From: Aquabacterium sp. J223
GTDB taxonomy: Bacteria > Pseudomonadota > Gammaproteobacteria > Burkholderiales > Burkholderiaceae_C
Reading direction: 5' to 3'
DNA: 64,000 bases
Assembly (NCBI RefSeq): GCF_024666615.1
Contig: NZ_CP088297.1
Span: forward strand, 1,736,001-1,800,000
Part shown: in pieces, positions 12,856-23,672 of the stretch
Layout of the letters: every line of letters starts with the position of its first letter
How positions within the stretch are numbered: the stretch's first letter is position 1
Made by a program: the position numbers and the translations under genes
Notes under the pieces: model-generated
Databases searched by the model: none
Seen by the model: the letters and a program-made list of their open reading frames with translations, nothing else
Told to the model about the DNA's origin: nothing

Positions 12856-13557
12856 TCAGCCGCGCCGCAGGAACAGGTCGGCCGTCGTGCGGTAGTGGTC
12901 GCCCAGCAGCCGCTTGGCGTCGTCGAGCCGGCGGGCCATGACGGCGTTGAACACCGCGCGGTGCTCGTCGCCCTCGTTGCGCTGCTTGTAGGCCTTGGGC
13001 GCGACCAGCTTGCGGTAGCGATAGGCCTGGTCGTAGAGCTGCTCGCAGATGCCGAGCAGCAGCGGCGATCCGCAACCGGACAACAGCGTGCGGTGGAAGC
13101 CGCGGTGCAGAGCCTCCCACTCGGCGTTCTCCTCGAAGCTGTCGGGGTCGGTGGACCGCGGGCTGCGCATGAGCCGGTGGAAGGCGATCAGCAGCGCCTC
13201 CTCCCATTCGGCGCTGTGATGCGCGAAGGCCTGTTCGAGCGCCAGCGACTCGACGGCGATCCGCGTGTTCACCAGGTCGGTCAACGCCTCGGCGCTGACA
13301 CCCGCGACGCTGAAGCCGCGCTGGTCGCTGTGCACCACCCAGGCCTCGCTGGCGAGCCGGTTCAGCGCCTCGCGCAGCGGACTGGCGCCCACCTGGTAGC
13401 GCTGCCGCAGCTCGTGCGTCAGCAGCCGTCGGCCCGGCTCCAGCCGCCCGCTCAGCACGTCCGCGCGCAGACGTTCATAGGTGGTGCGGACCAGGGTCGG
13501 CACGGCGGCCTCGGGAACCGTGGCGGTGGGCGGTGGGACGGCTTTGCTCGGGGTCAC
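12856..13557 (-). CDS. GntR-family (FCD domain) transcriptional regulator
   Basis: 233 residues from GTG 13557. Winged helix-turn-helix at residues 20-90 (YERLRADVLSGRLEPGRRL, ASPLREALNRLASEAWV) followed by an all-helical FCD effector domain with metal or carboxylate ligands (ENAEWEALHRGFHRTLL and the DEHRAVFNAV histidine). FCD regulators usually repress an adjacent catabolic operon and release DNA on binding an organic acid. The divergent fumarylacetoacetase-like / Bug / cupin operon starts 85 bases away, and the gap holds a TTGTCGACAA palindrome, so this protein very likely controls that operon and perhaps itself. The frame is open upstream to 13644, but that would cover the operator. Confidence 0.85.
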   Translation of the reverse strand: MTPSKAVPPPTATVPEAAVPTLVRTTYERLRADVLSGRLEPGRRLLTHELRQRYQVGASPLREALNRLASEAWVVHSDQRGFSVAGVSAEALTDLVNTRIAVESLALEQAFAHHSAEWEEALLIAFHRLMRSPRSTDPDSFEENAEWEALHRGFHRTLLSGCGSPLLLGICEQLYDQAYRYRKLVAPKAYKQRNEGDEHRAVFNAVMARRLDDAKRLLGDHYRTTADLFLRRG

Positions 13558-13601
13558 CGGGTTAGTACGGGGATATCGGCACTGCAGTCTATCGGCTATT
13601 G

Positions 13602-13641
13602 TTGTCGACAATCTCCCTTCGCAACCAGACTTGATCGACAA
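13602..13641. promoter_or_regulatory. Probable GntR operator pair in the divergent promoter region
   Basis: A perfect 10-bp palindrome TTGTCGACAA (13602-13611) is followed 19 bases later by the related TTGATCGACAA (13631-13641), which abuts the ATG at 13643. Both share TCGACAA. Their position between the GntR gene and the hydrolase operon suggests two binding sites for the FCD regulator, the second able to block translation or transcription start directly. Seen in sequence; binding is inferred. Confidence 0.6.
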
Positions 13642-13642
13642 C

Positions 13643-14500
13643 ATGGCCCCTCGCCGATACTGCCGCGCCCGCCTGGGCGGCCAAAGCCGTTGGTTCCTTG
13701 ACCGCGGGGACCACCTGCTCGACCTTCAGTCGGCCGTCGACGGCGACGACGTGCCGGCGCTGCTGCGCCACCTGGCCGACACGGACGTGACATGGGCGCC
13801 GCCCGGTGGGGCGGTCCAGGTCGATCCGGCGCGGGTCGAATGGCAGGTGCCCGTGCCGCGGCCGGGCAAGGTGATCTGCCTGGGCTTGAACTACGCCGCC
13901 CATGCGGCGGAGGGTGGCAACGCACCGCCGGAGTACCCCGCCCTCTTCCTGCGCGCCGCCACGTCGTTGATCGCGCACGACGCGCCGCTCATCCGGCCGC
14001 GTGCCTCGGACCGGCTCGACTTCGAGGCCGAACTGGCCGTGGTGATCGGCCGGCGCGCGCGCCACCTCGACGCGGCGCAGGCGCTGTCGGCGGTGGCCGG
14101 TTATGCCTGCTTCAACGACGGCACGCTGCGCGACTACCAGCGCCGCACCTCGCAGTGGACGGTGGGCAAGAACTTCGACGGCACCGGCGCCTTCGGGCCC
14201 TGGCTGGTGCCCGCGGCCGACCTGCCGCCGGGCGCCACCGGCCTGTCGATCGAGTCGCGGCTGAACGGCCAGGTCATGCAACGCGACAACACCGGGCACA
14301 TGATGGTGAGCGTCACGCAGGCGCTGGTGCTGCTGAGCGAGGTGTTCACCCTGGAACCCGGCGACGTGATCGCCATGGGCACGCCGGCCGGCGTGGGCTA
14401 TGCCCGCACGCCGCCCGTCTTCATGAAGGCCGGCGACCGCATCGAGGTGGAGATCGAAGGCCTCGGTGTGCTGGCCAACACGGTCGAGGACGAGACATGA
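13643..14500 (+). CDS. Fumarylacetoacetate hydrolase family protein
   Basis: 285 residues. C-terminal FAH domain: VPRPGKVICLGLNYAAHA opens it, then the metal ligands in DRLDFEAELAVVIG, the catalytic region GYACFNDGTLRDYQ, VGKNFDGTGAFGPW, and the closing GDVIAMGTPAGVG. Such enzymes hydrolyse or decarboxylate acyl-pyruvates and related diketo acids in aromatic catabolism (fumarylpyruvate, acylpyruvate or 2-hydroxyhepta-diene-dioate). First gene of the GntR-controlled operon; its ATG at 13643 abuts the second operator. It overlaps the Bug gene by ATGA. The actual substrate is unknown. Confidence 0.85.
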   Translation: MAPRRYCRARLGGQSRWFLDRGDHLLDLQSAVDGDDVPALLRHLADTDVTWAPPGGAVQVDPARVEWQVPVPRPGKVICLGLNYAAHAAEGGNAPPEYPALFLRAATSLIAHDAPLIRPRASDRLDFEAELAVVIGRRARHLDAAQALSAVAGYACFNDGTLRDYQRRTSQWTVGKNFDGTGAFGPWLVPAADLPPGATGLSIESRLNGQVMQRDNTGHMMVSVTQALVLLSEVFTLEPGDVIAMGTPAGVGYARTPPVFMKAGDRIEVEIEGLGVLANTVEDET

Positions 14501-15465
14501 AACGACGCAATGCGCTGGCGGCGGTGCTCGGACCGCTGCTGTCCTCGGTGTGGCGGCCGGCCCAGGCCCAGGCATGGCCGCAACGGCCGCTGCGGCTGGT
14601 GGTGTCGTTCGCCCCCGGCGGTCCGGCGGACATCGTCGGGCGGCTGGTCGGCCAGGCGCTGCAGGAGCGGCTCAAGCAGTCCGTGGTCATCGAGAACCGC
14701 ACCGGTGCCGGCGGCAACCTGGCGGCCAAGTACGTGGCCGGCGTGCCCGCCGACGGCTACACCCTGCTGGTCACGACCAGTTCGATGGCCGTCAACCAGA
14801 CGCTGTACAAGGACCCCGGCTACAACGCGCTGCGCGACTTCACGCCCATCGTCAACCTGGCCGCGAGCCCGAACATCCTGGTGGTCCACCCCAGCGATCC
14901 CGCCCCCGACCTGAAGACCTTCCTGGCGCAGAACAAGGGCAAGCCGGTGTCGTATGGCAGCGCGGGCGTGGGCAGCACGCCGCACCTCACGGCCGACCAT
15001 GTGCTGCGGGTGCTGGGCAAGCTCGATGCGGTGCACGTGCCCTTCCAGGGCGCCGCGCCGGCGCTCAATGCGGCCATGGCGAACCAGGTGCCGGTGGCCA
15101 GCGTGGCGCTGCCGCCGGCGGTGCCGCTGGTCAAGGCCGGCCGGGTGCGGGCGCTGGCCGTGACCAGCCTGCAGCGCATCCCGTCGATGCCGCAGGTGCC
15201 CACGGTGGCCGAGTCCGGCTTCCCCGACTTCGAGGACTACACCTGGACCGGCCTGTTCGGCCCGGCCGGCCTGCCGGCCGAGATCGTGGCCACGCTCAAT
15301 GCGGCGGCCAACGAGGTGCTGCGTCAGCCCGACCTGAGCGAGAAGCTCGCCGCCGCGGGCCTGGAACGCACCGGCGGCACGCCGGCGGAGTTCGCGGCCT
15401 ACCTGCAACGCGAGGTGGCCAAGTGGGGCCGCATCGTCAAGGAGACCGGCATCTCCGCGCAATGA
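14497..15465 (+). CDS. Bug/TctC-family periplasmic substrate-binding protein
   Basis: 322 residues. Signal peptide MKRRNALAAVLGPLLSSVW with cleavage near AQAQA; mature protein starts WPQRPLRLVVSFAPGGPAD, followed by IENRTGAGGNLAAKYV, VSYGSAGVGSTPHL and VPFQGAAPALNA, all Bug signatures. It is translationally coupled to the hydrolase (ATGA overlap) and followed by a cupin, so it probably captures the aromatic-derived acid processed by this operon. No TctA/TctB membrane genes are present; uptake would have to use components encoded elsewhere, or the protein acts as a sensor receptor. Confidence 0.9.
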   Translation: MKRRNALAAVLGPLLSSVWRPAQAQAWPQRPLRLVVSFAPGGPADIVGRLVGQALQERLKQSVVIENRTGAGGNLAAKYVAGVPADGYTLLVTTSSMAVNQTLYKDPGYNALRDFTPIVNLAASPNILVVHPSDPAPDLKTFLAQNKGKPVSYGSAGVGSTPHLTADHVLRVLGKLDAVHVPFQGAAPALNAAMANQVPVASVALPPAVPLVKAGRVRALAVTSLQRIPSMPQVPTVAESGFPDFEDYTWTGLFGPAGLPAEIVATLNAAANEVLRQPDLSEKLAAAGLERTGGTPAEFAAYLQREVAKWGRIVKETGISAQ

Positions 15466-15541
15466 CACTCAGCCCGATCGCATCCACCTCTTCCGCAACC
15501 GCCCCCATGACCGAACCCGTCTCCCCCGCCCGCAGGGCCAC

Positions 15542-16102
15542 GTGCGCCGCATCGTGACCGGCCACGACGACCAGGGCCGCTCCATCGTCAGCAGCGACGG
15601 TCCCGCCCCGTCGGTGAACACCAACCCGAAGCGGGTGGGTTACTGCCTGACCGAACTGTGGAACACCGACAGCACGCCGGCGTACGTCGGTAACGATCCC
15701 GACCCGACGGTGCAGCGCAAGCTCAAGCTGGAACCGCCGCCCAACGGCACCTCGGTGCGCATCATCGAGTTCGGGCCGGAGGGGGACTGGCTGCAGAAGA
15801 TCGATGCCGAAGGCGCCAAGGTGGCCTGGGGCGCGCTCGGCACCGACCAGGCGTCGACCAACCGTGACGGCCGGGCCAAGCACCCCTTCATGCACCGCAC
15901 CGAGTCCATCGACTACGCGCTGGTGCTGGACGGCGAGATCACCCTCGTGCTCGATGAGCAGGAGGTGCAGATGAAGGCGGGCGACTTCCTGGTCGAACGC
16001 GGCACCAACCACGCCTGGGCCAACCGCTCGGGCCGGCCGTGCCGGATCCTCTTCGTGCTGATCGACGGCCGGTTCGACCCGGAGATCGCGCGCCACTTCT
16101 GA
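15542..16102 (+). CDS. Cupin domain protein
   Basis: 186 residues from GTG 15542, the start that gives the conserved MRRIVTGHDDQGRS. C-terminal cupin_2 barrel: HRTESIDYALVLDGEI and the second motif GDFLVERGTNHAWANRSG with histidine ligands. Proteins of this type accompany gentisate-like ring-cleavage and acyl-pyruvate hydrolase genes in Burkholderiales and may be dioxygenase-like or small-molecule-binding accessory proteins. Third gene of the GntR operon, 76 bases after the Bug gene. No N-terminal domain is recognised, so catalytic activity is not certain. Confidence 0.8.
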   Translation: MRRIVTGHDDQGRSIVSSDGPAPSVNTNPKRVGYCLTELWNTDSTPAYVGNDPDPTVQRKLKLEPPPNGTSVRIIEFGPEGDWLQKIDAEGAKVAWGALGTDQASTNRDGRAKHPFMHRTESIDYALVLDGEITLVLDEQEVQMKAGDFLVERGTNHAWANRSGRPCRILFVLIDGRFDPEIARHF

Positions 16103-16136
16103 ACGCTGGGCGCCGGCCGCCAGGCCGGCGCCAGGT

Positions 16137-16952
16137 TCACTGCGAGGAGAACTTGTAGTCCGTGCGGGCCTTGGCCCGCAGGTCTTCCTGGAACTTCTGC
16201 AGGCGGACCTGGGTGAGGCGCTGCTGCAGCTGCGGCTTGACCTCCTCGAACGCCGGGAACGACTGCTCGCGGGTGTCGTCGAGCCGGATCACGTGCCAGC
16301 CGAACTGGCTCTTCACCGGCTGCTCGGTGACCTCGCCCTTCTTCAGCTTGGTCATCGCGCTGCTGAACTCGGCGACGTAGTTGCCCGGGCTGGCCCAGTC
16401 CAGGTCACCGCCGTTCTGCGCCGAGCCCGGGTCCTTCGAGCTCTTCTTGGCCAGGTCCTCGAACTTGGCGCCCGACTTCAGCTGCGCAATCAGCGCCTTG
16501 GCGTCCTCTTCCTTCTCGACCAGGATGTGACGCGCCTTGTACTCGGTGCCGCCGCCGGCCTCGGCCTTGACCTTGTCGTACTCGGCCTTCATGTCCGCCT
16601 CGCTGGGCTGGTTGTTCTTCATGAAGTCGCTGCGCAGCTGGTCGATCAGCACGCGGGTGCGCGCCAGCTCCATCTGCTGCTTGTACTCGGGCGTGGCGGC
16701 CAGACCGCGGCGCTCCGCCTCCTGGGCGAAGATCTCCTGCATCACGACCACGTCGCGCGCGCGGCTCTCCATCTCGGGCGGGATCGGCTGGCCGGCCTGG
16801 GCCGCCTGCTTCATCAGCGCGTCGACCCGTGCCTTGGGCACGCTCTTGCCATTCACGACGGCGATGTTCTGCGCCTGGACCGCCACCGGCGCAAGCAGGG
16901 CGATGGCGGCGGCACACACGGCGGCCCGCAGGCCAAGGGACGTCGGGTTCAT
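16137..16952 (-). CDS. Periplasmic parvulin-type peptidyl-prolyl isomerase (PpiC/PrsA-like)
   Basis: 271 residues from ATG 16952; upstream in-frame codons lack signal-peptide character. Signal peptide (SLGLRAAVCAAAIALLAP, cleavage after VQAQ), a SurA_N-like helical chaperone segment with VNGKSVPKARVDALM, then a parvulin domain (YKARHILVEKEEDAKALI, FEDLAKKSSKDPGSAQNGG, FGWHVIRLDD). Assists folding of outer-membrane or exported proteins. Last gene of the msrB-yciB-bolA-PPIase group on the minus strand, 131 bases downstream of bolA. Confidence 0.92.
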   Translation of the reverse strand: MNPTSLGLRAAVCAAAIALLAPVAVQAQNIAVVNGKSVPKARVDALMKQAAQAGQPIPPEMESRARDVVVMQEIFAQEAERRGLAATPEYKQQMELARTRVLIDQLRSDFMKNNQPSEADMKAEYDKVKAEAGGGTEYKARHILVEKEEDAKALIAQLKSGAKFEDLAKKSSKDPGSAQNGGDLDWASPGNYVAEFSSAMTKLKKGEVTEQPVKSQFGWHVIRLDDTREQSFPAFEEVKPQLQQRLTQVRLQKFQEDLRAKARTDYKFSSQ

Positions 16953-17083
16953 GAAGGGAAGACCTTTCAGCCAGGGAGTGAAAAGGGAGCCCGGATGGAC
17001 GAGCCGAGGAGGGCGCCCGGTGCGGCCCGGTGGGCCGGCCGGCACGACGCGAGCCTGTTCGTTCGTCATCGAAGCGGGGGGCT

Positions 17084-17365
17084 CTAGCGGTCTGCCGGAC
17101 TGCGCGCCTCGATCGCCAGGGCATGGATGCCGCGGGCCATCAGGTCGCTCAAGGCATCATACACAAGGCGATGCCGCGCCAGCCGGGACAACCCGGTGAA
17201 ACGCTCGCTGGTCAGGCGCACGGTGAAGTGGCTGCCGCTGGCCGCGCCGGCATGGCCGGCGTGCGCGGCGCTGTCGTCCTGCACCTGCAGGTCCGACGGC
17301 TGCAGCGTGGCGCGCAGCCGGACCTCGATCTCGGCGGCCGAGGGAAAGGCGGCGCCCGCGGTCAC
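17084..17365 (-). CDS. bolA: BolA family protein
   Basis: 93 residues from GTG 17365, whose GTGA overlaps the yciB stop. KH-like BolA fold: IEVRLRATLQPSDLQVQDDS, SGSHFTVRLTSERFTGLS, RLARHRLVYDALSDLM and IHALAIEARSP. The conserved histidine of RLARHRLVY is present. BolA proteins pair with monothiol glutaredoxins in iron-sulfur handling and affect morphology under stress. The small size, the translational coupling with yciB and the position before a PPIase gene match the usual betaproteobacterial operon. Confidence 0.9.
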   Translation of the reverse strand: MTAGAAFPSAAEIEVRLRATLQPSDLQVQDDSAAHAGHAGAASGSHFTVRLTSERFTGLSRLARHRLVYDALSDLMARGIHALAIEARSPADR

Positions 17366-18008
17366 GGCCGTCCGGGACCGGTGGCGGCCGGTTCGTCCTC
17401 GACGACATGGCGGCTCAGGTACACCCCCTGCGCCACCATGAACGCGATCATCAACCCCAGCGCGCCGAAGGCCTTGAAGCTGACCCAGACGTCGGTGGAG
17501 AAGTGGTAGGCCACCCAGAGGTTGACCACCCCCAGCCCGGCGAAGAACAGCGTCCACGCCACGCTCAGCCGCGCCCACACGCGCTCGGGCAGCTTCAGCT
17601 GCGCGCCCAGCAGCAGCTTGAGCACGTTGCGACCCATCACCCACTGGCCCACCGCCAGCGCACCGGCCATCAGCCAGTACAGCACCGTCGGCTTCCACTT
17701 GATGAAGGTGTCGTTGTTGAACCAGACGGTGGCGCCGCCGAACAGCACCACCAGCCCGAGGCTGATCCACAGCATGGGCTCGATCCGCTGCCGCCGCAGG
17801 GCGAGCAGGCCCACCTGCGCCAGCGTGGCCAGGATGACGGTGATGGTGGCCAGCAGCACCGGCGCCTGCCCGGGCGCGATGACCCCGCCGGCCACCAGCG
17901 AGGAGAAGTGCTCGTTGGCGAAGGCCGCCGCCGCGTCGGCCGGCCTTCGGCGACCTTGAAGACGCCGAAGAACAGCAGGATGGGCAGGAAGTCGAGGAGG
18001 AGCTTCAT
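17362..18008 (-). pseudogene. yciB: Septation protein A / YciB, reading frame broken near 17940
   Basis: An inner-membrane protein with five or six helices linked to septum formation and envelope integrity. The N-terminus [20 protein letters not shown] is encoded from ATG 18008, whose ATGA overlaps the msrB stop. The rest (ANEHFSSLVAGGVIAPGQA, FIKWKPTVLYWLMAGAL, STDVWVSFKAFGALGLM) lies in another frame, open from upstream of 17940 to the stop at 17362. One missing base between about 17935 and 17947 explains the break. Downstream sequence is fully conserved, which favours a recent mutation or a sequencing indel over old decay. If read literally, only a 30-residue membrane fragment would be made in frame. 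Confidence 0.85.
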
Positions 18009-18436
18009 TCGCGCGAGAAGTCGATGGCCGCGGAGTTGATGCAGAAGCGTTCGCCGGTGGGCGCCGGGCCGTCGGGGAAGACATGGCCGAGGTGCGAGCC
18101 GCAGTTGCGGCAGCGCACCTCGACGCGCACCATGCCGTGGCTCTTGTCGACGACGCGCTCGACCACGTCGGCGTTCACCGGCTCCCAGTAGCTGGGCCAG
18201 CCGCAGCCGGCGTCGAACTTGGTGGCCGACTCGAACAGCGGGGTGCCGCAGCCGACGCACTTGTAGCGGCCGTCGTCCCAGTGGTCCCAGTACTTGCCGG
18301 TGAAGGCGCGCTCGGTGGCGGCGTGCCGCGCCACCTGGTACTGCATCGGGTCGAGCTGCGCCCGCCACTCGGCGTCGGTCTTCTTCACCGGGTAGCGGTC
18401 GTCGTCCTGGGGGTGGGGCGGGGCGTCGGGCTTCAT
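18005..18436 (-). CDS. msrB: Peptide-methionine (R)-S-oxide reductase MsrB
   Basis: 143 residues. Repairs methionine-R-sulfoxide in proteins. The two zinc CxxC pairs are CVGCGTPLF and [20 protein letters not shown] is the conserved core and [10 protein letters not shown] holds the catalytic cysteine near the C-terminus. Cytosolic, no signal peptide. First gene of the minus-strand operon; its TGA overlaps the yciB ATG. The upstream region shared with the CoA ligase contains an imperfect inverted repeat (18483-18517). Confidence 0.95.
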   Translation of the reverse strand: MKPDAPPHPQDDDRYPVKKTDAEWRAQLDPMQYQVARHAATERAFTGKYWDHWDDGRYKCVGCGTPLFESATKFDAGCGWPSYWEPVNADVVERVVDKSHGMVRVEVRCRNCGSHLGHVFPDGPAPTGERFCINSAAIDFSRE

Positions 18437-18482
18437 GGTCCGGGCAGTGTAGTGAGGGCGCCTTGGCCGGGCAGGCCGGGGG

Positions 18483-18517
18483 GTAAGGGCCTGTCCTGTT
18501 CGCGACAGGGCTTACGG
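18483..18517. promoter_or_regulatory. Imperfect inverted repeat between divergent msrB and CoA ligase
   Basis: GTAAGGGCCTGTC and GACAGGGCTTAC face each other around CTGTTCGC. One arm has a one-base bulge. It lies 47 bases upstream of the msrB start and 75 bases before the CoA ligase, so it could be an operator for either gene or a small hairpin in the leader. No regulator is assigned. Confidence 0.3.
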
Positions 18518-18591
18518 GAAAGGCAGGGGCGACGGGCGCCCGCGGCCGGCCGATCATCGACCGATCGACGACCCCCTCCAAAGGACCGCCC

Positions 18592-20241
18592 ATGCCCGCA
18601 CTCGCCGGCCGGATGATGCAGATGCCGCTCCTGATCTCCTCGCTCGTGCAGCACGCGGCGCGGCACAGCGGCGACGTCGAGATCGTCTCCAAACGTGTCG
18701 AGGGCGACCTGCACCGCACCACCTGGGCCGAGGTCGAGCGGCGCGCCCGCCGGGTGGCGCAGGCGCTGGCCCGCCTCGGCCTGCAGGCCGGCGACCGAGT
18801 GGCCACGCTGGCCTGGAACGGCCACCGGCACCTGGAGATCTACTACGGCACCTCGGGTTCCGGCCTGGTCTGCCACACGCTGAACCCGAGGTTGTTCCCG
18901 GAGCAGCTCGCCTGGATCGTCGGCGACGCCGCCGACGCGGCGCTGTGCTTCGACCTGACCTTCCTGCCGCTGGTGGAGAAACTCGCCCCGGCGATGACGT
19001 CGGTGCGCCACTTCATCGCCATGACGGACCGGGCGCACATGCCGGCCGACAGCCGGATCCCGGGGCTGAAGTGCTTCGACGAACTGGTCGACGCCGAGGA
19101 CGGCGCCTACGAATGGCCGACCTTCGACGAGAACACGGCGTCCAGCCTCTGCTACACCTCGGGCACCACCGGGCATCCGAAGGGCGCGGTGTACAGCCAC
19201 CGCTCGACGGTGCTGCACGCCTATGCCGCCGCGCTGCCCGACGCCATGTGCCTGTCGGCACGCGACGTGGTGCTGCCGGTGGTGCCGATGTTCCACGTCA
19301 ACGCCTGGGGCATCCCCTACACCGCCGCGCTCACCGGCTGCAAGCTGGTGATGCCGGGGCCGCACCTGGACGGCAAGTCGCTGTACGAGCTCTTCGAATC
19401 CGAGCAGGTCACCTTCTCCGCCGGGGTGCCGACGGTGTGGCTGGGGCTGCTCACCCACGTGCAGCAGAACGGGCTGAAGTTCAGCAGCTTCAAGCGCACG
19501 GTGATCGGCGGCTCCGCCTGCCCGCCGGCGATGATGCACACGCTGGAGCGCGACTTCGGCCTGGAGGTGATCCACGCCTGGGGCATGACCGAGCTGTCGC
19601 CGCTGGGCACGCTGGCCAAGCTCAAGGCCAAGCACGAGGTGCTGCCGGCCGAGGCGAAGCAGCGCCTGCTGGAGAAGCAGGGCAAGGTGATCTACGGCAT
19701 CGACATGGAGATCGTCGGCGACGACGGCGCGCCGCTGCCGTGGGACGGCCAGGCGTCCGGCAACCTGGTGGTGCGCGGGCCGTGGGTGATCGAGCGTTAC
19801 TTCGGGCAGGACGCCTCGCCGCTGCTCACCATCCCCGGCCGCGGCGACTGGTTCCCCACCGGCGACGTGGCCACCATCGACGCCGACGGCTTCATGCAGG
19901 TCACCGACCGCAGCAAGGACGTCATCAAGTCCGGCGGCGAATGGATCAGCTCCATCGAGCTGGAGAACATCGCCATGGCGCACCCGGCGGTGCACGAGGC
20001 CGCGGTGGTGGCGGTCGCCCATCCCAAGTGGGACGAGCGCCCGCTGCTGGTGGTGGTGCGCAAGCCCGGCCAGTCCGCCACCCGCGAGGACCTGCTGGCC
20101 TTCTTCGAGGGCCGCATCGCCAAATGGCAGGTGCCCGACGACGTGGTCTTCGTCGACGAGCTGCCGCACACCGCCACCGGCAAGGTGCAGAAGCTGCGGC
20201 TGCGCGAGCAGTTCAGGGACCACCGGCTGCCCACGGCCTGA
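18592..20241 (+). CDS. Long-chain fatty acid--CoA ligase (acyl-CoA synthetase)
   Basis: 549 residues, typical length. Activates a fatty or aromatic acid to its CoA thioester through an acyl-adenylate. P-loop [11 protein letters not shown] at residues 188-198, A5 motif [10 protein letters not shown] near 328, A7 [16 protein letters not shown]8 [15 protein letters not shown] and A10 lysine in TATGKVQK. The start is ATG 18592 after AAAGGA. It opens an eleven-kilobase acyl-CoA catabolic run on the same strand; the next gene follows after 124 bases with its own possible promoter region. Chain-length preference is not readable. Confidence 0.92.
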   Translation: MPALAGRMMQMPLLISSLVQHAARHSGDVEIVSKRVEGDLHRTTWAEVERRARRVAQALARLGLQAGDRVATLAWNGHRHLEIYYGTSGSGLVCHTLNPRLFPEQLAWIVGDAADAALCFDLTFLPLVEKLAPAMTSVRHFIAMTDRAHMPADSRIPGLKCFDELVDAEDGAYEWPTFDENTASSLCYTSGTTGHPKGAVYSHRSTVLHAYAAALPDAMCLSARDVVLPVVPMFHVNAWGIPYTAALTGCKLVMPGPHLDGKSLYELFESEQVTFSAGVPTVWLGLLTHVQQNGLKFSSFKRTVIGGSACPPAMMHTLERDFGLEVIHAWGMTELSPLGTLAKLKAKHEVLPAEAKQRLLEKQGKVIYGIDMEIVGDDGAPLPWDGQASGNLVVRGPWVIERYFGQDASPLLTIPGRGDWFPTGDVATIDADGFMQVTDRSKDVIKSGGEWISSIELENIAMAHPAVHEAAVVAVAHPKWDERPLLVVVRKPGQSATREDLLAFFEGRIAKWQVPDDVVFVDELPHTATGKVQKLRLREQFRDHRLPTA

Positions 20242-20365
20242 GGGGTCGCCCGCCGCCTGTCGCTGCCGGGACAGACCGGCCGCACGGTGCCGATGAGAAT
20301 CGAACGACCGTGCTAATGTGAACGGCGCCGCGGCCCGACGCGGCGCCGTCATCAGGGGAACGACC

Positions 20366-22474
<2,109 letters not shown>

Positions 22475-22484
22475 AGGACATCAC

Positions 22485-23660
22485 ATGACCAGCGCCCTCA
22501 TCGTCTCCACCGCCCGCACCCCGCTCGCCAAGAGCTGGAAGGGCAGCTTCAACATGACGCACGGCGCCACGCTGGGCGGCCACGCGGTCAAGGCCGCCGT
22601 CGAGCGCGCCGGGCTGGACCCGGCCAGCGTCGACGACGTGCTGATGGGCTGCGCCACGCCCGAAGGCGCCACCGGCGGCAACATCGCGCGGCAGATCGCG
22701 CTGCGCGCCGGCCTGCCGGTCACCACCAGCGGCGTCACCGTCAACCGCTTCTGCTCCAGCGGCCTGCAGACCATCGCCATGGCGGCGCAGCGCATCGTCG
22801 CCGGCGAGGGCGATGTCTACGTCGCCGGCGGCGTGGAATCGATCTCCTGCGTGCAGAACGAGGCCAACCGCCACTTCGGCCACGACCCCTGGCTGAACGA
22901 GCACAAGCCCGAGATCTACTGGTCGATGCTGCAGACCGCCGAGCAGGTGGCCAAGCGCTACAAGATCGATCGCCGCCGCATGGACGAGTACGGCGCGGCC
23001 AGCCAGCAGAAGGCCTGCGCGGCACAGGAGGCCGGCCGCTTCCGGGACGAGATCGCACCGATCACGGTGACGGCCGGGGTGGTGGACAAGGTGATGGGCC
23101 TGCGCAGCAGGCAGGTCACCGTCGCGGTGGACGAGGGCCTGCGCCCCGGCACCACCGTCGAGGCGGTGGCCGGCATCCGGCCGGCGCTGCCGGGCGGGGT
23201 CATCGCGGCCGGCAACGCCAGCCAGTTCTCCGACGGCGCCGGCGCCTGTGCGCTGGTCAGCGACACCTACGCCCAGCAGAAGAACCTGAAGCCGCTGGGC
23301 CGTTTCCTCGGCTTCGCGGTGGCCGGCTGCGAGCCGGACGAGATGGGCATCGGCCCGGTGTTCGCGGTGCCCAAGGTGCTCAAGCGCCTGGGCCTCAGCG
23401 TCGAGGACATCGACCTGTGGGAGCTCAACGAGGCCTTCGCGGTGCAGGTGCTGTACTGCGCCGACACCCTCGGCATCCCGATGGACCGGCTCAACGTCAA
23501 CGGCGGCGCCATCGCGCTCGGGCACCCGTACGGCGTCAGCGGCCAGCGGCTCACCGGTCATGCGCTCATCGAGGGCAAGCGGCGCGGCGCCAAGCGGGTG
23601 TGCGTGACCATGTGCATCGGCGGCGGCATGGGCGCGGCGGGCGTCTTCGAAGTCCTCTGA
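22485..23660 (+). CDS. Acetyl-CoA acyltransferase (thiolase)
   Basis: 391 residues. Cleaves 3-ketoacyl-CoA to acetyl-CoA and a shortened acyl-CoA. Active-site residues: nucleophile C90 in [11 protein letters not shown]347 in [12 protein letters not shown]377 in [13 protein letters not shown], plus [10 protein letters not shown]. Biosynthetic versus degradative class cannot be told with certainty, but the coupling with the FadB-like gene ten bases upstream and the acyl-CoA dehydrogenase 12 bases downstream argues for beta-oxidation. No signal or fusion is seen. Confidence 0.93.
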   Translation: MTSALIVSTARTPLAKSWKGSFNMTHGATLGGHAVKAAVERAGLDPASVDDVLMGCATPEGATGGNIARQIALRAGLPVTTSGVTVNRFCSSGLQTIAMAAQRIVAGEGDVYVAGGVESISCVQNEANRHFGHDPWLNEHKPEIYWSMLQTAEQVAKRYKIDRRRMDEYGAASQQKACAAQEAGRFRDEIAPITVTAGVVDKVMGLRSRQVTVAVDEGLRPGTTVEAVAGIRPALPGGVIAAGNASQFSDGAGACALVSDTYAQQKNLKPLGRFLGFAVAGCEPDEMGIGPVFAVPKVLKRLGLSVEDIDLWELNEAFAVQVLYCADTLGIPMDRLNVNGGAIALGHPYGVSGQRLTGHALIEGKRRGAKRVCVTMCIGGGMGAAGVFEVL

Positions 23661-23672
23661 CCGGGGCGCGAC

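Noticed and set aside
20281-20314. GCACGGT...ACCGTGC inverted repeat before the FadB-like gene as a fatty-acid regulator operator
   Set aside because: The 7-bp arms are 20 bases apart and match no fatty-acid regulator box I can name with confidence.
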